Shown here: positions 24,883 through 37,600 of the stretch, one piece after another | How the letters are laid out: each line of letters starts with the position of its first letter | Position numbering within the stretch: the first letter of the stretch is position 1 | Assembly: GCA_005406025.1 (NCBI GenBank) | Contig: BGZK01000013.1 | Coordinates: forward strand, 1,054,001 to 1,118,000 | Origin: Eumeta japonica | Lineage: Eukaryota > Arthropoda > Insecta > Lepidoptera > Psychidae | Direction of reading: 5' to 3' | Length of the DNA stretch: 64,000 nt | The notes under the pieces: generated by a model | What the model saw: the letters and a program-made list of their open reading frames with translations, nothing else | What the model was told of the DNA's origin: nothing | The model's database searches: none | Program-made: the position numbers and the translations under genes

Positions 24883-25379
24883 CAATGATGTAATGTGCAC
24901 CTTATAATATACAGGGGTATACCATAAGACAGAAATCACATATAATTTTTTATCATTGTGTTGCACCAACTTTTTTTTTCCCATGCAATTTTTATGGGTA
25001 ATAAGAGCACACAAAGGAGCATAACATATATTAATTTCGTGATTGTTAGTCACAGAGAACTCAGAAAAAAAAAGATGATTTTTTAAATGTAATTTTTTAT
25101 TCTAAAAATTATAAAAAAATATATGTGATATACTCTGTAATGTAACCTAACACCTAGCGTTAGTTTCACTTCTTTATCTTAATAAGCTTCAGAAATATAT
25201 CACATTCAGTAATAATTAAGCATACGGATATTTTGTTCTCTATCTCAAGGTCAAAGCGGAAGTCGGTAGCGAAAAGTACATAAATCGTGTTTGAACATCA
25301 AGTCAATATTAAAACATAAGTTTTGATATCGATCCCCATTTGGGGGCCGAATCCGTCATACGTATCCGGCTAAACCCTT
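24883..25379. repeat. Right terminal inverted repeat
   Basis: Inverted partner of 22493-22977. It ends GTATCCGGCTAAACCCTT at 25379 and is followed by TA. Confidence 0.85.
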
Positions 25380-25381
25380 TA

Positions 25382-26440
25382 TTAACTATGAAAAGTTATA
25401 GAAATATAAAATCATGTGGACCCATTTTTAGACGTTATTAGCTTTTAAACCGTGAACTCAATTAATAGGTTCATAGTGTCAAACATAAAGTCCTCTATGC
25501 ACACCGCATATTGTGACGGATAACTATGGAACTCTACAGAGTGCGTACACGCTCTTGCTCGATTTTATCTATGAAATAATATGCGTTTCAATCTTGCATT
25601 CAGTAAATCATTGAATATCACCTGTCGTAGTAGACTTTTGTTTTGGCACAAAATAAGTGACGACAACTTTATATATTCGAAGCATGAGTTAAATTTTTAG
25701 TAAATCACTATTAATGTCAACTAATGCATCACTTCTTTTTGTTGTGGTAGTTGCAATTAGTTTTAGAAGACGTATTGAAGTTTTTAAAAGCGCTAATGCG
25801 ATTCTATTATTAGATAAAATTAACTGTCCGTTATTTATTGGCAAAAAAATAATTTTGTTGGCATTAAAGATTTTTGTTGCAATAGAAAATGATACTGTGT
25901 ACAATGATGTGTCGTTAATATCAAAATTATTGTGAATGTGTTTACTTTAAAAATATCCTTCACATTGGTACTTTGGAAGGAAGAAGGAATGAAGTATTTG
26001 TCTATTATTTTTTTGTTTTAGTGAATAAAAATAATATACGCAAACGGGGCCGACGATTAAAGTACCCTAAAATACAACCGAAAGCAGTCAAAATGTAGAA
26101 TGATAGATACTTCAATCGCATTAGCATATGAGGATGTATGTGCATCATTCAATGACACAGAAGATAAATAACGCTTTGATAGTAGTTTTTGAAAGTATTA
26201 AAAATAAATTTCCTTATTTTTTTTGTCATGGCGACGTCATTTTACGTATGTACTAAAGCTTGTGTGTATCTAACTTTTTTTGTCTTAAGCATTACATCAG
26301 CGTAAATAAGAATCTCTTGATAATTACATTTACTTTTAGTAAATAAAACGTTCATAGCATTTTATTTCGATTTCGATGATATGTGAGAAAATTTGTTATG
26401 CTCTGTCAATACTTATTTAAAGTTTTTTTACTGATTAGCC
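25382..26440. other. Non-coding stretch, no identified gene
   Basis: Overlapping frames of ~70 codons on both strands at 25689-25935 have no recognisable product. The segment 25430-25580 has a more balanced composition and may be an old transposon fragment. Confidence 0.4.
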
Positions 26441-26590
26441 AGCGATGGTGGCTCAGTAGTTTAGAGCTTAGCCTTCGAATTAGAAGGTATTGGATTCAAT
26501 CCTGAAGAAGATGCTATATGTAGTGGATTTTTCAATATTTGTTTTATGTATGTATATATCATTGAATTTCATGTTGAATATATCATTATT
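26441..26590 (+). repeat. tRNA-derived SINE-like head
   Basis: A polymerase III box A (TGGCTCAGTAG, 26449-26459) and box B (GGATTCAATCC, 26492-26502) lie 33 bases apart, as in a tRNA. The sequence does not fold into a clean tRNA and runs into unrelated AT-rich sequence, so a SINE or tRNA pseudogene is likelier than a working tRNA. Confidence 0.5.
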
Positions 26591-27670
26591 GATATTTAAA
26601 GAATGCAATGTAAATCTAAGAATTACAATTCTTCTCATTATTTATTTAATATAATATTAATAGTATAGATTTTAATTAAAAATTTCATTCGTTTCTCCAT
26701 CAGCAAAAAAATTTCCATCACTCATAAGCCAATAAAGAATATTATAATTAAGATGACAAATTGAAAATTTTGGTGGTATAGGGATCTCTATTTTTCTTAA
26801 AAAATACAAAACATCTCAAATCGATCTTTGGTGACCCAATTCTTCATGTTATTAACTTTAATTTGTCAGTTAGGTACAGTTACACAATTTATTAATTTTA
26901 GTAACACAGAAAAAATATCAGAATAGTCTTTTAAAACGGATATTTACATTTTACATGCAAATAGGACCTATTTAAGCCTCCAAATTTTCTACGTAGATTA
27001 ATCTATACCAACACTTCAAAATGTCAGTTAGATTTTATAAACTTATTTACAATTTTTCATTTTAAACGGAAAAAAGTGTTTTGTCGAATACGACTTTTAG
27101 AAATAAGTAAACACGCGTTTTTTACGCACACGTGTTTTAGTATGCAGTAGCATGGTGTGCACGGGTTGTGGAGCGCTACGCCACCTCATGCTTATCACTA
27201 CGTCGCCTTAAATATAATGCTAATGCTAGAAAATAAGTAAATTTATTACTTTGCAAAGAATTTTCAGTATTGTACCAAAATATTTATAGAAAATAAAATC
27301 TTGTACGCTTAAAAATTATCTAACAAAATAGTTTTGTGGTTCTGCTTATTTTGCTTTGTGATTGTGTAACCCACATCACATATCTCTACCGAACACCTGC
27401 GGGCCTAGCATGACGCTCTAAACAAGTGTATCTTTATAGGGCTGTCCTTGTCGCTAACATAATGAATGAAAGAAATAGTCCTACATATATGCATTTCTCT
27501 AAGAAGTTATGTTAGGCTCGCTGTTACTCTCAAGAAGACAGTATTCATTAATGCAGTGTGTGATAAAAACTTCAGGTATGCCTTCAAAGATTTTAATGAA
27601 GCTCTGACGTATAGCATCATAATGTCGCCGTGAAAGCAAGTAATGATTAACATTTCAGAAATAAGTTACA
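26591..27670. other. AT-rich non-coding stretch
   Basis: No exon or named repeat is recognised. Confidence 0.45.
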
Positions 27671-27677
27671 AAAATAC

Positions 27678-27745
27678 TCAGCGCTGCAGCTCATCAAGGC
27701 TCGAACTCGCATGTTTGGAGTCGGCCGTGCAGATCACTGTTGTGT
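27678..27745 (-). repeat. tRNA-like fragment
   Basis: On the minus strand GAGTTCGAGCC (27696-27706) resembles box B and is preceded by an anticodon-arm-like segment. Box A is poor. Probably a decayed SINE or tRNA pseudogene. Confidence 0.3.
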
Positions 27746-28104
27746 TATTTTAATTAATAATAATCCAATTTGAATTTTGCTTCAATTATCAATGAGTTAA
27801 TTAAAATATGAGACAACAGAATGGATCCGGTCATACTTTTAGTTGCAAATTTCAAGTGAAATTTCGTAAAATTAACTACACATTTCTGTTGTCAGACACG
27901 TCACTGTTGAGTTGTACCCCTCCCATAATCTTTTTATAGTATTTCAGTTTAGGCAGTTTGGGTATTAAGCACTTCACGCTGGCCCGGAGTGACTGCAAAT
28001 GACGTCATCGATGCGGTGACTGCATCCGGGACTGACAGTTTAAAGTCCTCTTGAAGACACGGAAGGAGTGGTTTAAGTTAAAAATTCATCGGTTACATTA
28101 TAAT

Positions 28105-28175
28105 CTATTCAAGATTTGAACCCCCTACCTTTTGGTCTTAAGGCAACGTTCTTATCGTTCGCCACCACCATTTAC
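28105..28175 (-). repeat. tRNA-derived SINE-like head
   Basis: On the minus strand TGGCGAACGATAAG (box A-like, 28151-28164) is followed by GGTTCAAATCTT (box B-like, 28111-28122) at tRNA spacing. The upstream GGTGG and the lack of a clean acceptor stem suggest a SINE. Confidence 0.45.
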
Positions 28176-29224
28176 CGTGTAATATGGGATGAGTTGTGAC
28201 TAGAGAGGAGTTTCGGTTTTATTCTATTTTAATATTCGGTTAACCACTATAATTTTGAATTTACATAATTATTTAATATTTTTATTGGACAAACACTTTA
28301 AAGAAAACATATTCGCCGATACAAGGTCTGTTAAAGAGTGTTACGAGATTTTTAGGAATTAATGATTTTTTAAATTTTTTTCGTCTTTTGATTACACTTA
28401 ACATTATCTCGCAATGATTACTTTAACGTAATATCAGTAAATATTTCAAACGTCATGGCCACTCGTCGCCTACCTGCAACTGATTGACATTTGACATCCG
28501 CTCGCAATCATCTCGTTTACAATACAGTTATTTCATATCGCGAGGTGTAGTTCATTAGAGATAATATTCGACGTGTTTATTGAAAATACTCTACGACACG
28601 TAAAGGCTTCATCGTAATAACGAGAGCTAAATATGTTCGCGTAAGAGTGGCAACAATCGAAAACTCTATTGATTGAGTTAATCACGCGAGTCTTAAATTG
28701 CTCCCGACGACACCTTGACCCACTAGCTACAGATTTGAACGTAGACACCAAATGCAGGGTTACTGCTGCCGGTATTACTCAGTTTGCAATTTATTCAATT
28801 TTACAATTACATTTTTGTGTTAGACGTTCATTTCGATATAGTCGAAATCGTTTAGATTATTATTATAATACGTACAATAGAGAAGAGGTAGCTAATGATC
28901 ATAATTTTCCTTGAATTTAATAATACGGCGTTATTGGAAATACACTGGCGTCGTGCGATATTGTCTATGCGCATTATTAATAAGAAACATTTTCATTGAC
29001 GATGTTACAAAATACGGAATTAATTAAGTACCGAAGTAATGTTGGGTGCCGTTTCGATTTGAACATTAGAGATTCTCTGCGCTAATGAGCATTAACGTCT
29101 TATATTGACTAATCTCTATAAAGCGTAGTCGATGAAAATGATTTAGATATTTTTTCAGTTCAAAAGACTTCTGTAATAAATATATTGTGTTGCAAAATAA
29201 TGCAGATAGCGATCGTCGCATTTA
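28176..29224. other. Non-coding stretch, possible regulatory sequence
   Basis: No exon supported. At 28660-28700 and 29075-29100 several homeodomain-type cores occur close together (TGATTGAGTTAATCA, CTAATGAGCATTAACG). Open frames at 28533-28914 are unrecognised. Confidence 0.3.
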
Positions 29225-29600
29225 ATGTGGGCGTTTTATTTCACCTAAGTTATAAGCGAGCGTGATGTTTTCTGCGGTCGCACGTACGAGCCGAGGCGCG
29301 TTCGCCGATCGCCCTACACGGCGCTCGTGTATTAGTCCGCGGCGAGGCGACAGGAAACACGGCAAACGTTCTCCGCAAGCGCACTTCAAGAACAATCTCA
29401 TTGTGCAACCGCGTCGAAGGGCCATTAGTGGGCCACATCAGAGCCGGCGATGTGCCCGCGCTCCGAATTGTCTTACGCTCCATTCCCTGATCCGAATAAG
29501 TACTGCGGCGAATCGACAGCGGCCGCCTCGTGTTACGCGGAGAGGAACGTTGCGTAACGGCAAACGTACACCGGCGCACTCGAGGAAAAGTATTTCAATG
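29225..29600. promoter_or_regulatory. CpG-rich island
   Basis: About 375 bp of CpG-dense sequence lies in an AT-rich desert. Open frames occur in most phases on both strands, the expected by-product of few A/T-rich stops, and none has a recognisable domain. A partial repeat occurs (CGGCAAACGTTCTCCG near 29361, CGGCAAACGTACACCG near 29560). Candidate promoter or enhancer of an unseen gene. Confidence 0.35.
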
Positions 29601-30065
29601 CTTTGGTCGCAAAAAAAAAATATCGGAAAGTGCCTTGACACATTTTTGTCGCGCTGCATATATCCGATGCATAATAAAATAAGCGATTTCTATAATGCGA
29701 CTGCTATATTTATACACCGACGGCCGAAGTACACCTACTCGCGCGATTGAATGCTTATAAGCAATAAGGTTTCCAAATAAATATATTGGACCATTACCGT
29801 TATCAGTGTAAGTAATGGTGCATATCAATCGCGCCTACTCGTGTGATCGTTGTGATAAAACGAGACCACGGCTATGCAAGTTGGTGCTTTCAGTTACAAT
29901 ACTGTTTAATTTTTGTTGAAAATGCTTATTTTACGATCATGTAATTAAAGCAGTGAGGATTGTTCTCGATTCAAATTCAAATAACATCCAGTTTTAGATT
30001 TGTATTTAAATTTATAAAGTTATATAATTCAAGTTATAAATAGTATTTTGATTTTAAATTCTCTA
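29601..30065. other. AT-rich non-coding stretch
   Basis: Nothing recognised. Confidence 0.4.
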
Positions 30066-31360
30066 TTTTTAGGGTTCCGAGCCAATGGCAAATACGGGGA
30101 CCCTTATGGTTTCGTCATGTCTGTCTGTATATATGTCATACACATTTTATCCAAAAACTACAAAAAAATATATTAATGAAATTTATAGTGTAAATATCTT
30201 GTATAAGCCGCTACTTAGTTTGGTAGTTAAATATCAAAAATAAATATTTTTAGAGGGTGAGCACTTCATACAAGTAACGGAAGCTGAAAAAAATTTTTTA
30301 AAGTGAAAACTTTTATAGGCGCGTTGGGCATTTTTAGAGATAGAAAAAAACTATTAAACTCGTGACACTGTTACCGTACCGTTACCGTAACCGACATCTC
30401 TGTATATAAGTATCTACATATATTGGCCCCGTTTACATGAGAGTAAATTTGGGTTGAAATATATTGATAATATAACTATATACAATATAAATATATATAT
30501 ATATATACAAACAACACAGATATATATTCATGTCGGAACTTTTCGTATTGTATTTGTATATTTACGTTTTAAGCAATAGATTGTAATTTTTATATGTAGA
30601 ATAATATGCATTATTTTTATGTACAATAGCGCATTAAATGAAGAGTGTAATATAATTTTTGTAGTAGTAGTTTATAATAATGAAAAAAAAAATACTTCAT
30701 TTAAAAATATTTTCTGCACAATTAAATATTAGCTGACTATTTAAAAAATATTTCCTGACGATTCAAAAAATACATACGTAATTGTTCTTTTCACTTCTGT
30801 CGGCACTCCCGGAATACCAATGTTTTTTTTTCAGTGAACATCAACCTGTGACACATTTCGATAGTTCTTTTAAAAAAATTCAAATTTCTAAGTAATTTTT
30901 CTGATTACGTGAATAATTTCGGAAATATTGCTTCGAAAGTTGCAGAAATTGTGTCCCACACCCTCTATTTTCTGAACCGTATGTCCAAAAAATATGAAAA
31001 AAAAAAATAGCGAAGGTAAATCTTAATAAATATTTTCAACAAAAATTATTTTCAACGTGATCAGATATATATCGTTTTTGAGTTATTATCGAAAAACTGC
31101 ACTTCTCAACTAAAGGACGTAAGTGCCATGAAGATAGGCTTTTTTGCTGATGTACTTTAGGTTACACTAGTTTCATAGTAATAGTCGACGTTCCTACTCG
31201 TTTTTCTACTTATATGCGATTAAAATACTTACAACTATTCTGTGCGGGAAACATGGAAAAAGTGGAACGATGTAATTTTTTCATCTGTAGTGCATTTCTT
31301 TGTAATAAGGCTTCGGAATCCTATAATGAGCATGGTCCGATATGTTTTTGTCTAGTTTTT
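30066..31360 (+). repeat. Dispersed repeat, copy 3, split by an insertion
   Basis: It starts AGGGTTCCGAGCCAATGGC and ends GAGCATGGTCCGATATG with TTTTTGTCTAG. The left part (30066-30300) and right part (30822-31360) together are collinear with copies 1 and 2. The intervening ~520 bp is unrelated AT-rich sequence with a TA microsatellite at 30489-30508, so a later insertion separated the halves. Confidence 0.7.
30301..30821. repeat. Unidentified insertion within dispersed repeat copy 3
   Basis: It is absent from the other two copies at the same point (the TTTTTTCAG before the ACATCAAC block). It is AT-rich, with a GTTACCGTACCGTTACCGTA direct repeat near 30370. No coding region or obvious terminal repeats. 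Confidence 0.5.
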
Positions 31361-34300
31361 TTTTATCATTTCATGCAGACAACTAATGCTAATTGCACTT
31401 GAACTTGCACAATATTACATTTTTATGTGTTATATTTTTTTCATGTTTATACACTAATAGTTAAAAAGACTTATAAGTTTTACTTATTTTTTTCTATTTT
31501 ATAGTAAATTATTTCTATCATATTTTCTTTAAATGTTGAATATTGTGTAAAACTTGCACCTCTATTACGTAAAACCATTTTCGTGATAAGAGTTGCAACA
31601 AAATAATATTCATGGCCCACCCAACATGACAATTTAAGACAACAGTGATTTATAAAAAATGTATTTTTGGTACTACTTGTTAAACTCGTTTCAAGATTAT
31701 GTAAAACTAAAAAAAAATTTACTTTTTTGTGTATAAACACTTCTGTTAAAAATATCCATAATTTTTAAAACACAGTTTTCAATATTAATGTAAGCTATTT
31801 GTTCATACAATCCTTATAAAAGTTAGACGCCTTTAATTGCATGATTGCATAACTATAAAAAATTATTGTTGTGTAAGTCTGTAGTGTGCAAATTCTTAAA
31901 ATCAATAGAAAATTGTGAAAGTAGAAAAACGCGTTTTTTTTTTTGTTATTACAATCAGTAACAGAGCGCAATAACAAAAGCAATGTACAGATCGGTACTT
32001 CTAGTCTATCGACGTGTGTAAGCGCATTGTGACGTGCGACCTTACGTATATGATGAGAAGAGGAAAAACGCGTAACGAGAGTAATCAGGTAGCGCAGTCA
32101 CGTCGCCGAGGGCGCGCCGAGGACCGGGCACAAGGTGCCGCTCCGAGAGCTCTATCCTACTACGTAATAAAACAACTGGTGTTTTAAACTCGATACATTT
32201 CTAACTACAAAAGTATCTTCTAGTGGACTGCAACTATGAAATATTGTATCACAAGGTTATCCATAAAATAACGTCATGGAAAATTGAAACACATTAGATT
32301 CTCCTTTCCTCTCGACTCTGTAATATTTTCATACACCTCCGATTCTGCCCGCGAACGTATCACGATACTCGTGACTCTGCGTCAGAACAATGTAATTGTC
32401 CAATCCTATACACTCCGTCATTGTAATTACGGGTTTTTTTTCGCATGGTGACGCGACACATCAAAGGCGTCACCGATCCAGCGTATCGAATGCACTATTA
32501 GGGAAGCGTCCATTGTAAACATGTTTGACGTAAAAAAATATAGTATTCTTTACATCGCCTTCTTCCTAGGATAACAGCGGCGTACGCCGTGTCGGGCGCG
32601 ACGCGGCGCGTAGCGGGTTGCGCAAGCGGGCGCGAGGACACCGTAGCTGTCCGCTGAATAATATTAGTGGCGCTTTTCGATTTTGACCTTGCTGTGGATG
32701 CATCATCCTTCTAAATTTTCAAATATTTGTTATACCTTGGATACGGAATGTCTGTAAAATTATTTAGATTATTCGTGTTTGTGGGGAAAGTTAAATAATA
32801 CCCAAGCACGAAATTAAACGTATCACAGAAAACAAATATTCCCTTAGTTGCTTTTGTACCAAAATGATTGATTGCATCATTAAATTTTTGTGCATAACTA
32901 TCGACCTTAACGGTAGATGATATACACAAAAACTGAAATGGACGATGACCAATAATAATCTTCGTAAATGGAAATGAAACTGAACCGAATAAAAATGTTA
33001 GCTACATCACCGACAGTATTCAAAACAGCTAAGAAAACTTACTGTACTACGTGCCTTGCAATAAATTTATTTCGATGTACATGAACAAGAAAGAATATTA
33101 ACCATTGTGTAAAGTATTGATTATTTATTAAAAAACCATTTAATATATCTGTGTAAGGTCATATTTCAATTTCTTCGAATCTAGTCCAAATGTAAGTACT
33201 AAACATCTGACAAATGTATCGAACACTATTATTGTTATTGAAATTTTTTTCGAAACACGCTTACAGTCAATTCAAAATTTTAAAATTAATTTCTAATATC
33301 TTTTTACCTTTCGAGCTCCGTTTTTTTTGTTATTAATCCAAACCTTAGAATAGAAAAAAATATAATTATTTAAATATTTTAGTATTTAAAAAGACTAATT
33401 CCTTACAAAAGTTCCTTATATTGTATTTTGATTCATCAATTAAAAAAGAACTAAAAAAGTGTAATTTTGAATGCGAGAGCATAAGCAAGACTATTTATCA
33501 ATATTTCTTAGCACAACGATGTTACAAATAACCAAATATTGAAGGGGTTTGTGACGCGGTTTATCAAGCTTTATATTTACTGTCGTATTTATTCTAGAAT
33601 TGGTTTTGGACGGCTGATGTTATTTTACTATAGTTTTATTAAAATACAAAAGTAATAAGAGTAAATAAACAAAAATATTTTATAATAAATAAAGCTGTTT
33701 GATTCATAAAATAATTTTTAAAAGATTTTTATTTCGTTTAAATAAGTTAATACAATTATTCTAACTCGCATTGTTTAAACGCTATTCCACTCAGGCGGAT
33801 GGAGTAAAGATACTAATAAAATTTTATCCTGTATTTTTGGGTGAAAATTCTATAAAAAATTAAAATAGTAGAAGCCTGTGTATTTATGATGTATATTGTA
33901 TCAAATTATTCTCATTTTGTCGACCGACCTCTACCTATTTACAATGGGGCAATATTCATGATCATTTGATGCTATCGTACCTGAGTAAATATGTTTACCG
34001 AAAAGGCAAGCGAACCAAAAGCGATTATGCGCTATAGCTTTATAACTATTGATTGTGGCTAACGATGTGGCTTTCGCAACACAAAGTAATTCTTATAAAG
34101 ATCATTGCAATTATCTACATTCATAGATCACAATAGTGATTTCATTCGTAGCTTCATAATATTATGAAGTTGTATTACAGTACAATAATGATCGGGTTGT
34201 AACATTATTTACTAAATATATAAAACTCGGTCAAGGTTTTGGTCTTATCGTTGTATTAGTCAAATATTTGAAAAGATTATAATTTCATTTGGCATAATTA

Positions 34301-34600
34301 GTCGATTTTTAGCTTAACGGTTTCCATAGATATAAAATGAGTTTTTGGTAAAAAGCATTTTGACGTATTCATTAAAATAGTTTGTTCCCTTTGTATTGTA
34401 TTGCATCACGATTCAATTTCAAAATAAGTTTTCAAATATTTGAAGCAATAAAGCGTGGCGATGAAAAGTTACAATTAATGATTTTCTAGTTGTAACATTA
34501 TTTTCAATTTAACGAGATTAGAAAGTCTCTCGACAGATGTTTACTTCTTTAGAATATTATTAAACCAATATTACATACAAATAATTAGGGTAAGTATACC
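31361..34600. other. AT-rich non-coding stretch with two CpG patches
   Basis: CpG-rich patches lie at about 32095-32160 and 32575-32665. Frames at 31214-31402, 31480-31740, 31795-31983 and 32711-32929 are AT-rich and unrecognised. No splice-bounded exon is supported. Confidence 0.45.
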
Positions 34601-34835
34601 TTCAGTGTCGTAGGTCGGCGCAGCGAGTAATGGTTAGTTAGGTCGTTTTGTAGTTAGTTCGTGGCGGTCGTGGTCCATGGCATCGCGCCGGCGCGGCCGC
34701 TTGGAAGGCTCGTTCAGCTCGTGGCGCGGACGCCCGTGTCACTGGTGCTGCGGGTGCCGGCCGCTCGCGACCGCCGCCGCCGCCGCGAGGGGGGCGGACG
34801 ATGTGGGCTGCGATGCGCTGGACTTACAACCAAAC
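34601..34835 (+). promoter_or_regulatory. CpG island with possible core promoter
   Basis: TTCAGTG at 34602-34608 resembles an arthropod initiator. GGTTA at 34632-34636, about 29 bases after its A, fits a downstream promoter element. The following 200 bp is CpG-dense with a (CCG)n run near 34770. An 86-codon GTG-initiated frame crosses it, but its product is low-complexity and not recognised. Best seen as a candidate transcription start with an untranslated first exon. Confidence 0.3.
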
Positions 34836-36835
34836 CGACAATTATGATTATCAAAATTCCTTCATTAAATTTTCTTGAACCTGAATTCTTATTGGAAGCA
34901 AAGTCTATTTTTAAATAAAACTAAGTAGGTGCGAATCGGATTCGCGTGGAGAGAGTTCCATTACTACAAATAAATCATCGTATGGGTTCTCGATGAAATG
35001 AAGCCTTTTAGACAGATTCTCTATTCATGACTATCTTAAGTTTCTAGTGTGAATTTTCTTGAAATGCCTTTGATTTTCCTATAAATCATGAATTAGTCCC
35101 ATATATGTAATTTATTTTCTTTTTTTATTTTTATTTTAAGTACAGTAGTTTCGGAGATACGGAGGCAATGCTCAATATTCGTACATTTTCTTTACCATCT
35201 TTAAAATTATGCATGTTAAAATATTTTCTCGTTCAGTAAAATCGGAGAAAACGGGATATTATAGACGAACTGACAACGATCCTATAAAGAATCCGTTTCT
35301 TCGTTGAGTGTACAGTATCCTATTAAATATTTAATGTAATATATCTTATGTGAATTTGATTTTGATATTAATGTTAAATACCCCGGTACTATAATCACCG
35401 GTACTATAAATGTAGTTTATATGTATACAATAGGATATGTGATCGAAGGCATTATTTTTATACTATCAAGTGTGATCTTATACTGCCGAATCTAAATTAA
35501 AAAGAAAGTGTGTGTGCTTATATACGCACGTAAGAGTTTGGTTATACTTCTGTGGCGTAAATAAGAAACAATCGGTTTAGGTAAATTAAGAATTATTTGT
35601 GCAAAATGAATAATGGATCTGATGTGTACTTTTTTGTTATTAAATATTTTATATTTTTACATATTACTGATACGTTATAATATAAATATATAACCTCAAA
35701 TCTTGATACACAATGTTCAAGATGTAATTATGTATAATGTCAGTCTTCAGAAATTCGTGTAGATAAATATATATTAATACAACTCAATGTCTGTTATGTT
35801 CGTGTAGTTCTCACAAAAATCGAATATCGTATCCATACCTAGTTCCATATATTCTTAACAGTATGACATCAGCGTATTTTCTTACGAACACTAGAACTAC
35901 AATTACATGTACCGTGCATGATTTTAGTGTTCTTGTTTCTATGTGAAGAATATTAGTTAACCGAATGCCCTAAATATCATTCCCTCATCATGCCCTACAC
36001 TCAATATTGCGACAATATCATTTTGCTAATTCATCTCGCTTTACAAAGATCTTAATTATGATATCATTTCTTACTTTAAAAGTACTACATTCAACAATAT
36101 ATATTACTTTCATTGAGTAAAGAATAATAAATTATTTGAAAATTGTTTTTTTTTATCTTTGACTCACAGAAACAAAATCATTCCCTCACATATTATAAAC
36201 ACTTGTCCAGTACTTTTGCATTTGACTTTTCGCTACTACATTAATGAATTATTTGTTGGAAACTCTATCAATATGATCTTATCATCATTGTTGTCCGACG
36301 CGAAAGGATTTAATAAAGTACAGTGATTTTTTATGAATTATCTAAATATTACATTTTCACGCTTCATTCTCTCGTTTGCAGTTTGAACAAGATAATTGTT
36401 TTATTTTGTAATAATTTTTATATTTTTTGCAACTCTTAGGAGGACAATATATTAGCCTTCAATTACTAATCAAACTCAGATTATATATAACCACGTTTTG
36501 TTGAATATATTTAATTTTCGTCATTCCCTCTTGTAAATTATGAATGATTGTTATAAGTATTGTGTAAAGTAGCGATATATCAGTCACTATTATTATCTAC
36601 ATTTATGTTAGATAAGTTTTTATATCATGTGCAACGAAAAATTTAATCAATCGCAGTATTTTGAAATATAAGAACCGAAAATAGCTGTCGTGATTTAAAA
36701 CAAGTTCCAAATGTTACAGTAATTTTTCAATGATTGAATTTATACTCTTGAAAAAAATTGATAATTATTTTCTGAATAAACTATATGCAAAAATAATAAG
36801 TATATGAAAGATAATAACCATTTTTCCACCTACGA
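34836..36835. other. AT-rich non-coding stretch
   Basis: No exon. A short direct repeat CCGGTACTATAA occurs twice near 35385-35410. Confidence 0.45.
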
Positions 36836-37000
36836 GGCCATCCACAAATTAACAAGGAGCAGGTCAAACGCTTTGTGACGTCAAATCAGAAATACAAAAA
36901 CGAAAAAAGGTTTATGACTTTTATTTTGTCCAATATTTAAAGTATTTTGAACAAAAAAATTGTAAAACTTGCTGTTTTCATACGTAATTTATGGATGGCC
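36836..37000. mobile_element. MITE with GGCCATCC ends
   Basis: The terminal inverted repeats GGCCATCCACAAATTA (36836-36851) and TAATTTATGGATGGCC (36985-37000) differ at one base. The 165-bp body is non-coding. The family occurs also as a truncated piece at 12404-12516. No transposase for it is present in the window. Confidence 0.65.
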
Positions 37001-37379
37001 CTTAAAGATCACTTCTTGGTAATCGATTTTTTTTTATTCGACTTTTTTAAATTAAAACGAAAAAAGTTAAGGGTCACCTTATCAACTAAGATAAAGCTCT
37101 GATACACTATATTATACATGTAAAAATGCCCATTGTAACGTAAGTTACATTATTTTCGATGGTATTTTCTTGATATAGATCATACAACTTCTTAATGTTT
37201 TGCATAAGCGAAATCTATGATCTATTTTTGCTAAGGTGTCACAACATGATACATTATAATTATATTCAAATTGTCACATAAAATTTTAATTAATTTAAAA
37301 TATCCTAGAAGATCAATAAAAACATATGAATACTATTAATATGCAAAGGTGCGGGAAAAATACAAGATTTAATTCGTAT

Positions 37380-37600
37380 AAATTTAGTAAAGTAGAGCTA
37401 TGGTGCGGTTAATTCGGCTGCAATATCAAAAGAGTTCCGGCAGCCCACTCCCCCCTTCTGAGTCCTTCCTCCCGCCAACAAATATCCTATTCCTATGCAA
37501 GTGGCTGTCAAGGTATGGAGAATTTCTCTCCGGGGTTGTGAGTGCCCTTGGCCGGTGATAACCAACCTACTCTGGTGGTTCACATTTTCGTATACGCGTC
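37380..37600. other. GC-richer unidentified insert
   Basis: This balanced-composition segment differs sharply from its AT-rich flanks. A 61-codon minus frame (37398-37583) has no recognisable domain. It may be a fragment of a retroelement. Confidence 0.3.

Larger units (their letters stand above)
22493..25379 (+). mobile_element. DDE/SWIM DNA transposon, ISL2EU-like, internally deleted
   Basis: The 2.9-kb element has terminal inverted repeats of about 490 bp. Outer ends are AAGGGTTTAGCCGGATACGT and its complement, and TA lies on each side (22491-22492, 25380-25381), consistent with a 2-bp target duplication. Between them is a broken transposase (23017-23990) with a DDE core and a C-terminal SWIM-type zinc finger. 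That domain pair and the 2-bp duplication suggest the ISL2EU group; this assignment is from memory of the family. The left inverted repeat ends almost at the catalytic core, so the N-terminal half of the gene is missing. Confidence 0.7.

Noticed and set aside
25689..25935. Overlapping ~70-codon frames on both strands
   Set aside because: Considered as a transposase fragment, but no motif could be supported.
26441..26515. Functional tRNA gene
   Set aside because: Box A and B are present, but the acceptor and anticodon stems do not pair well; a SINE head or tRNA pseudogene fits better.
29262..29750. 162-codon open frame, longest in the window
   Set aside because: It lies over a CpG island with frames open on both strands in several phases; product Arg-rich with no domain.
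34661..34918. 86-codon GTG-initiated frame
   Set aside because: GC-driven and starts at a non-ATG codon; the CpG island is better read as a possible promoter.
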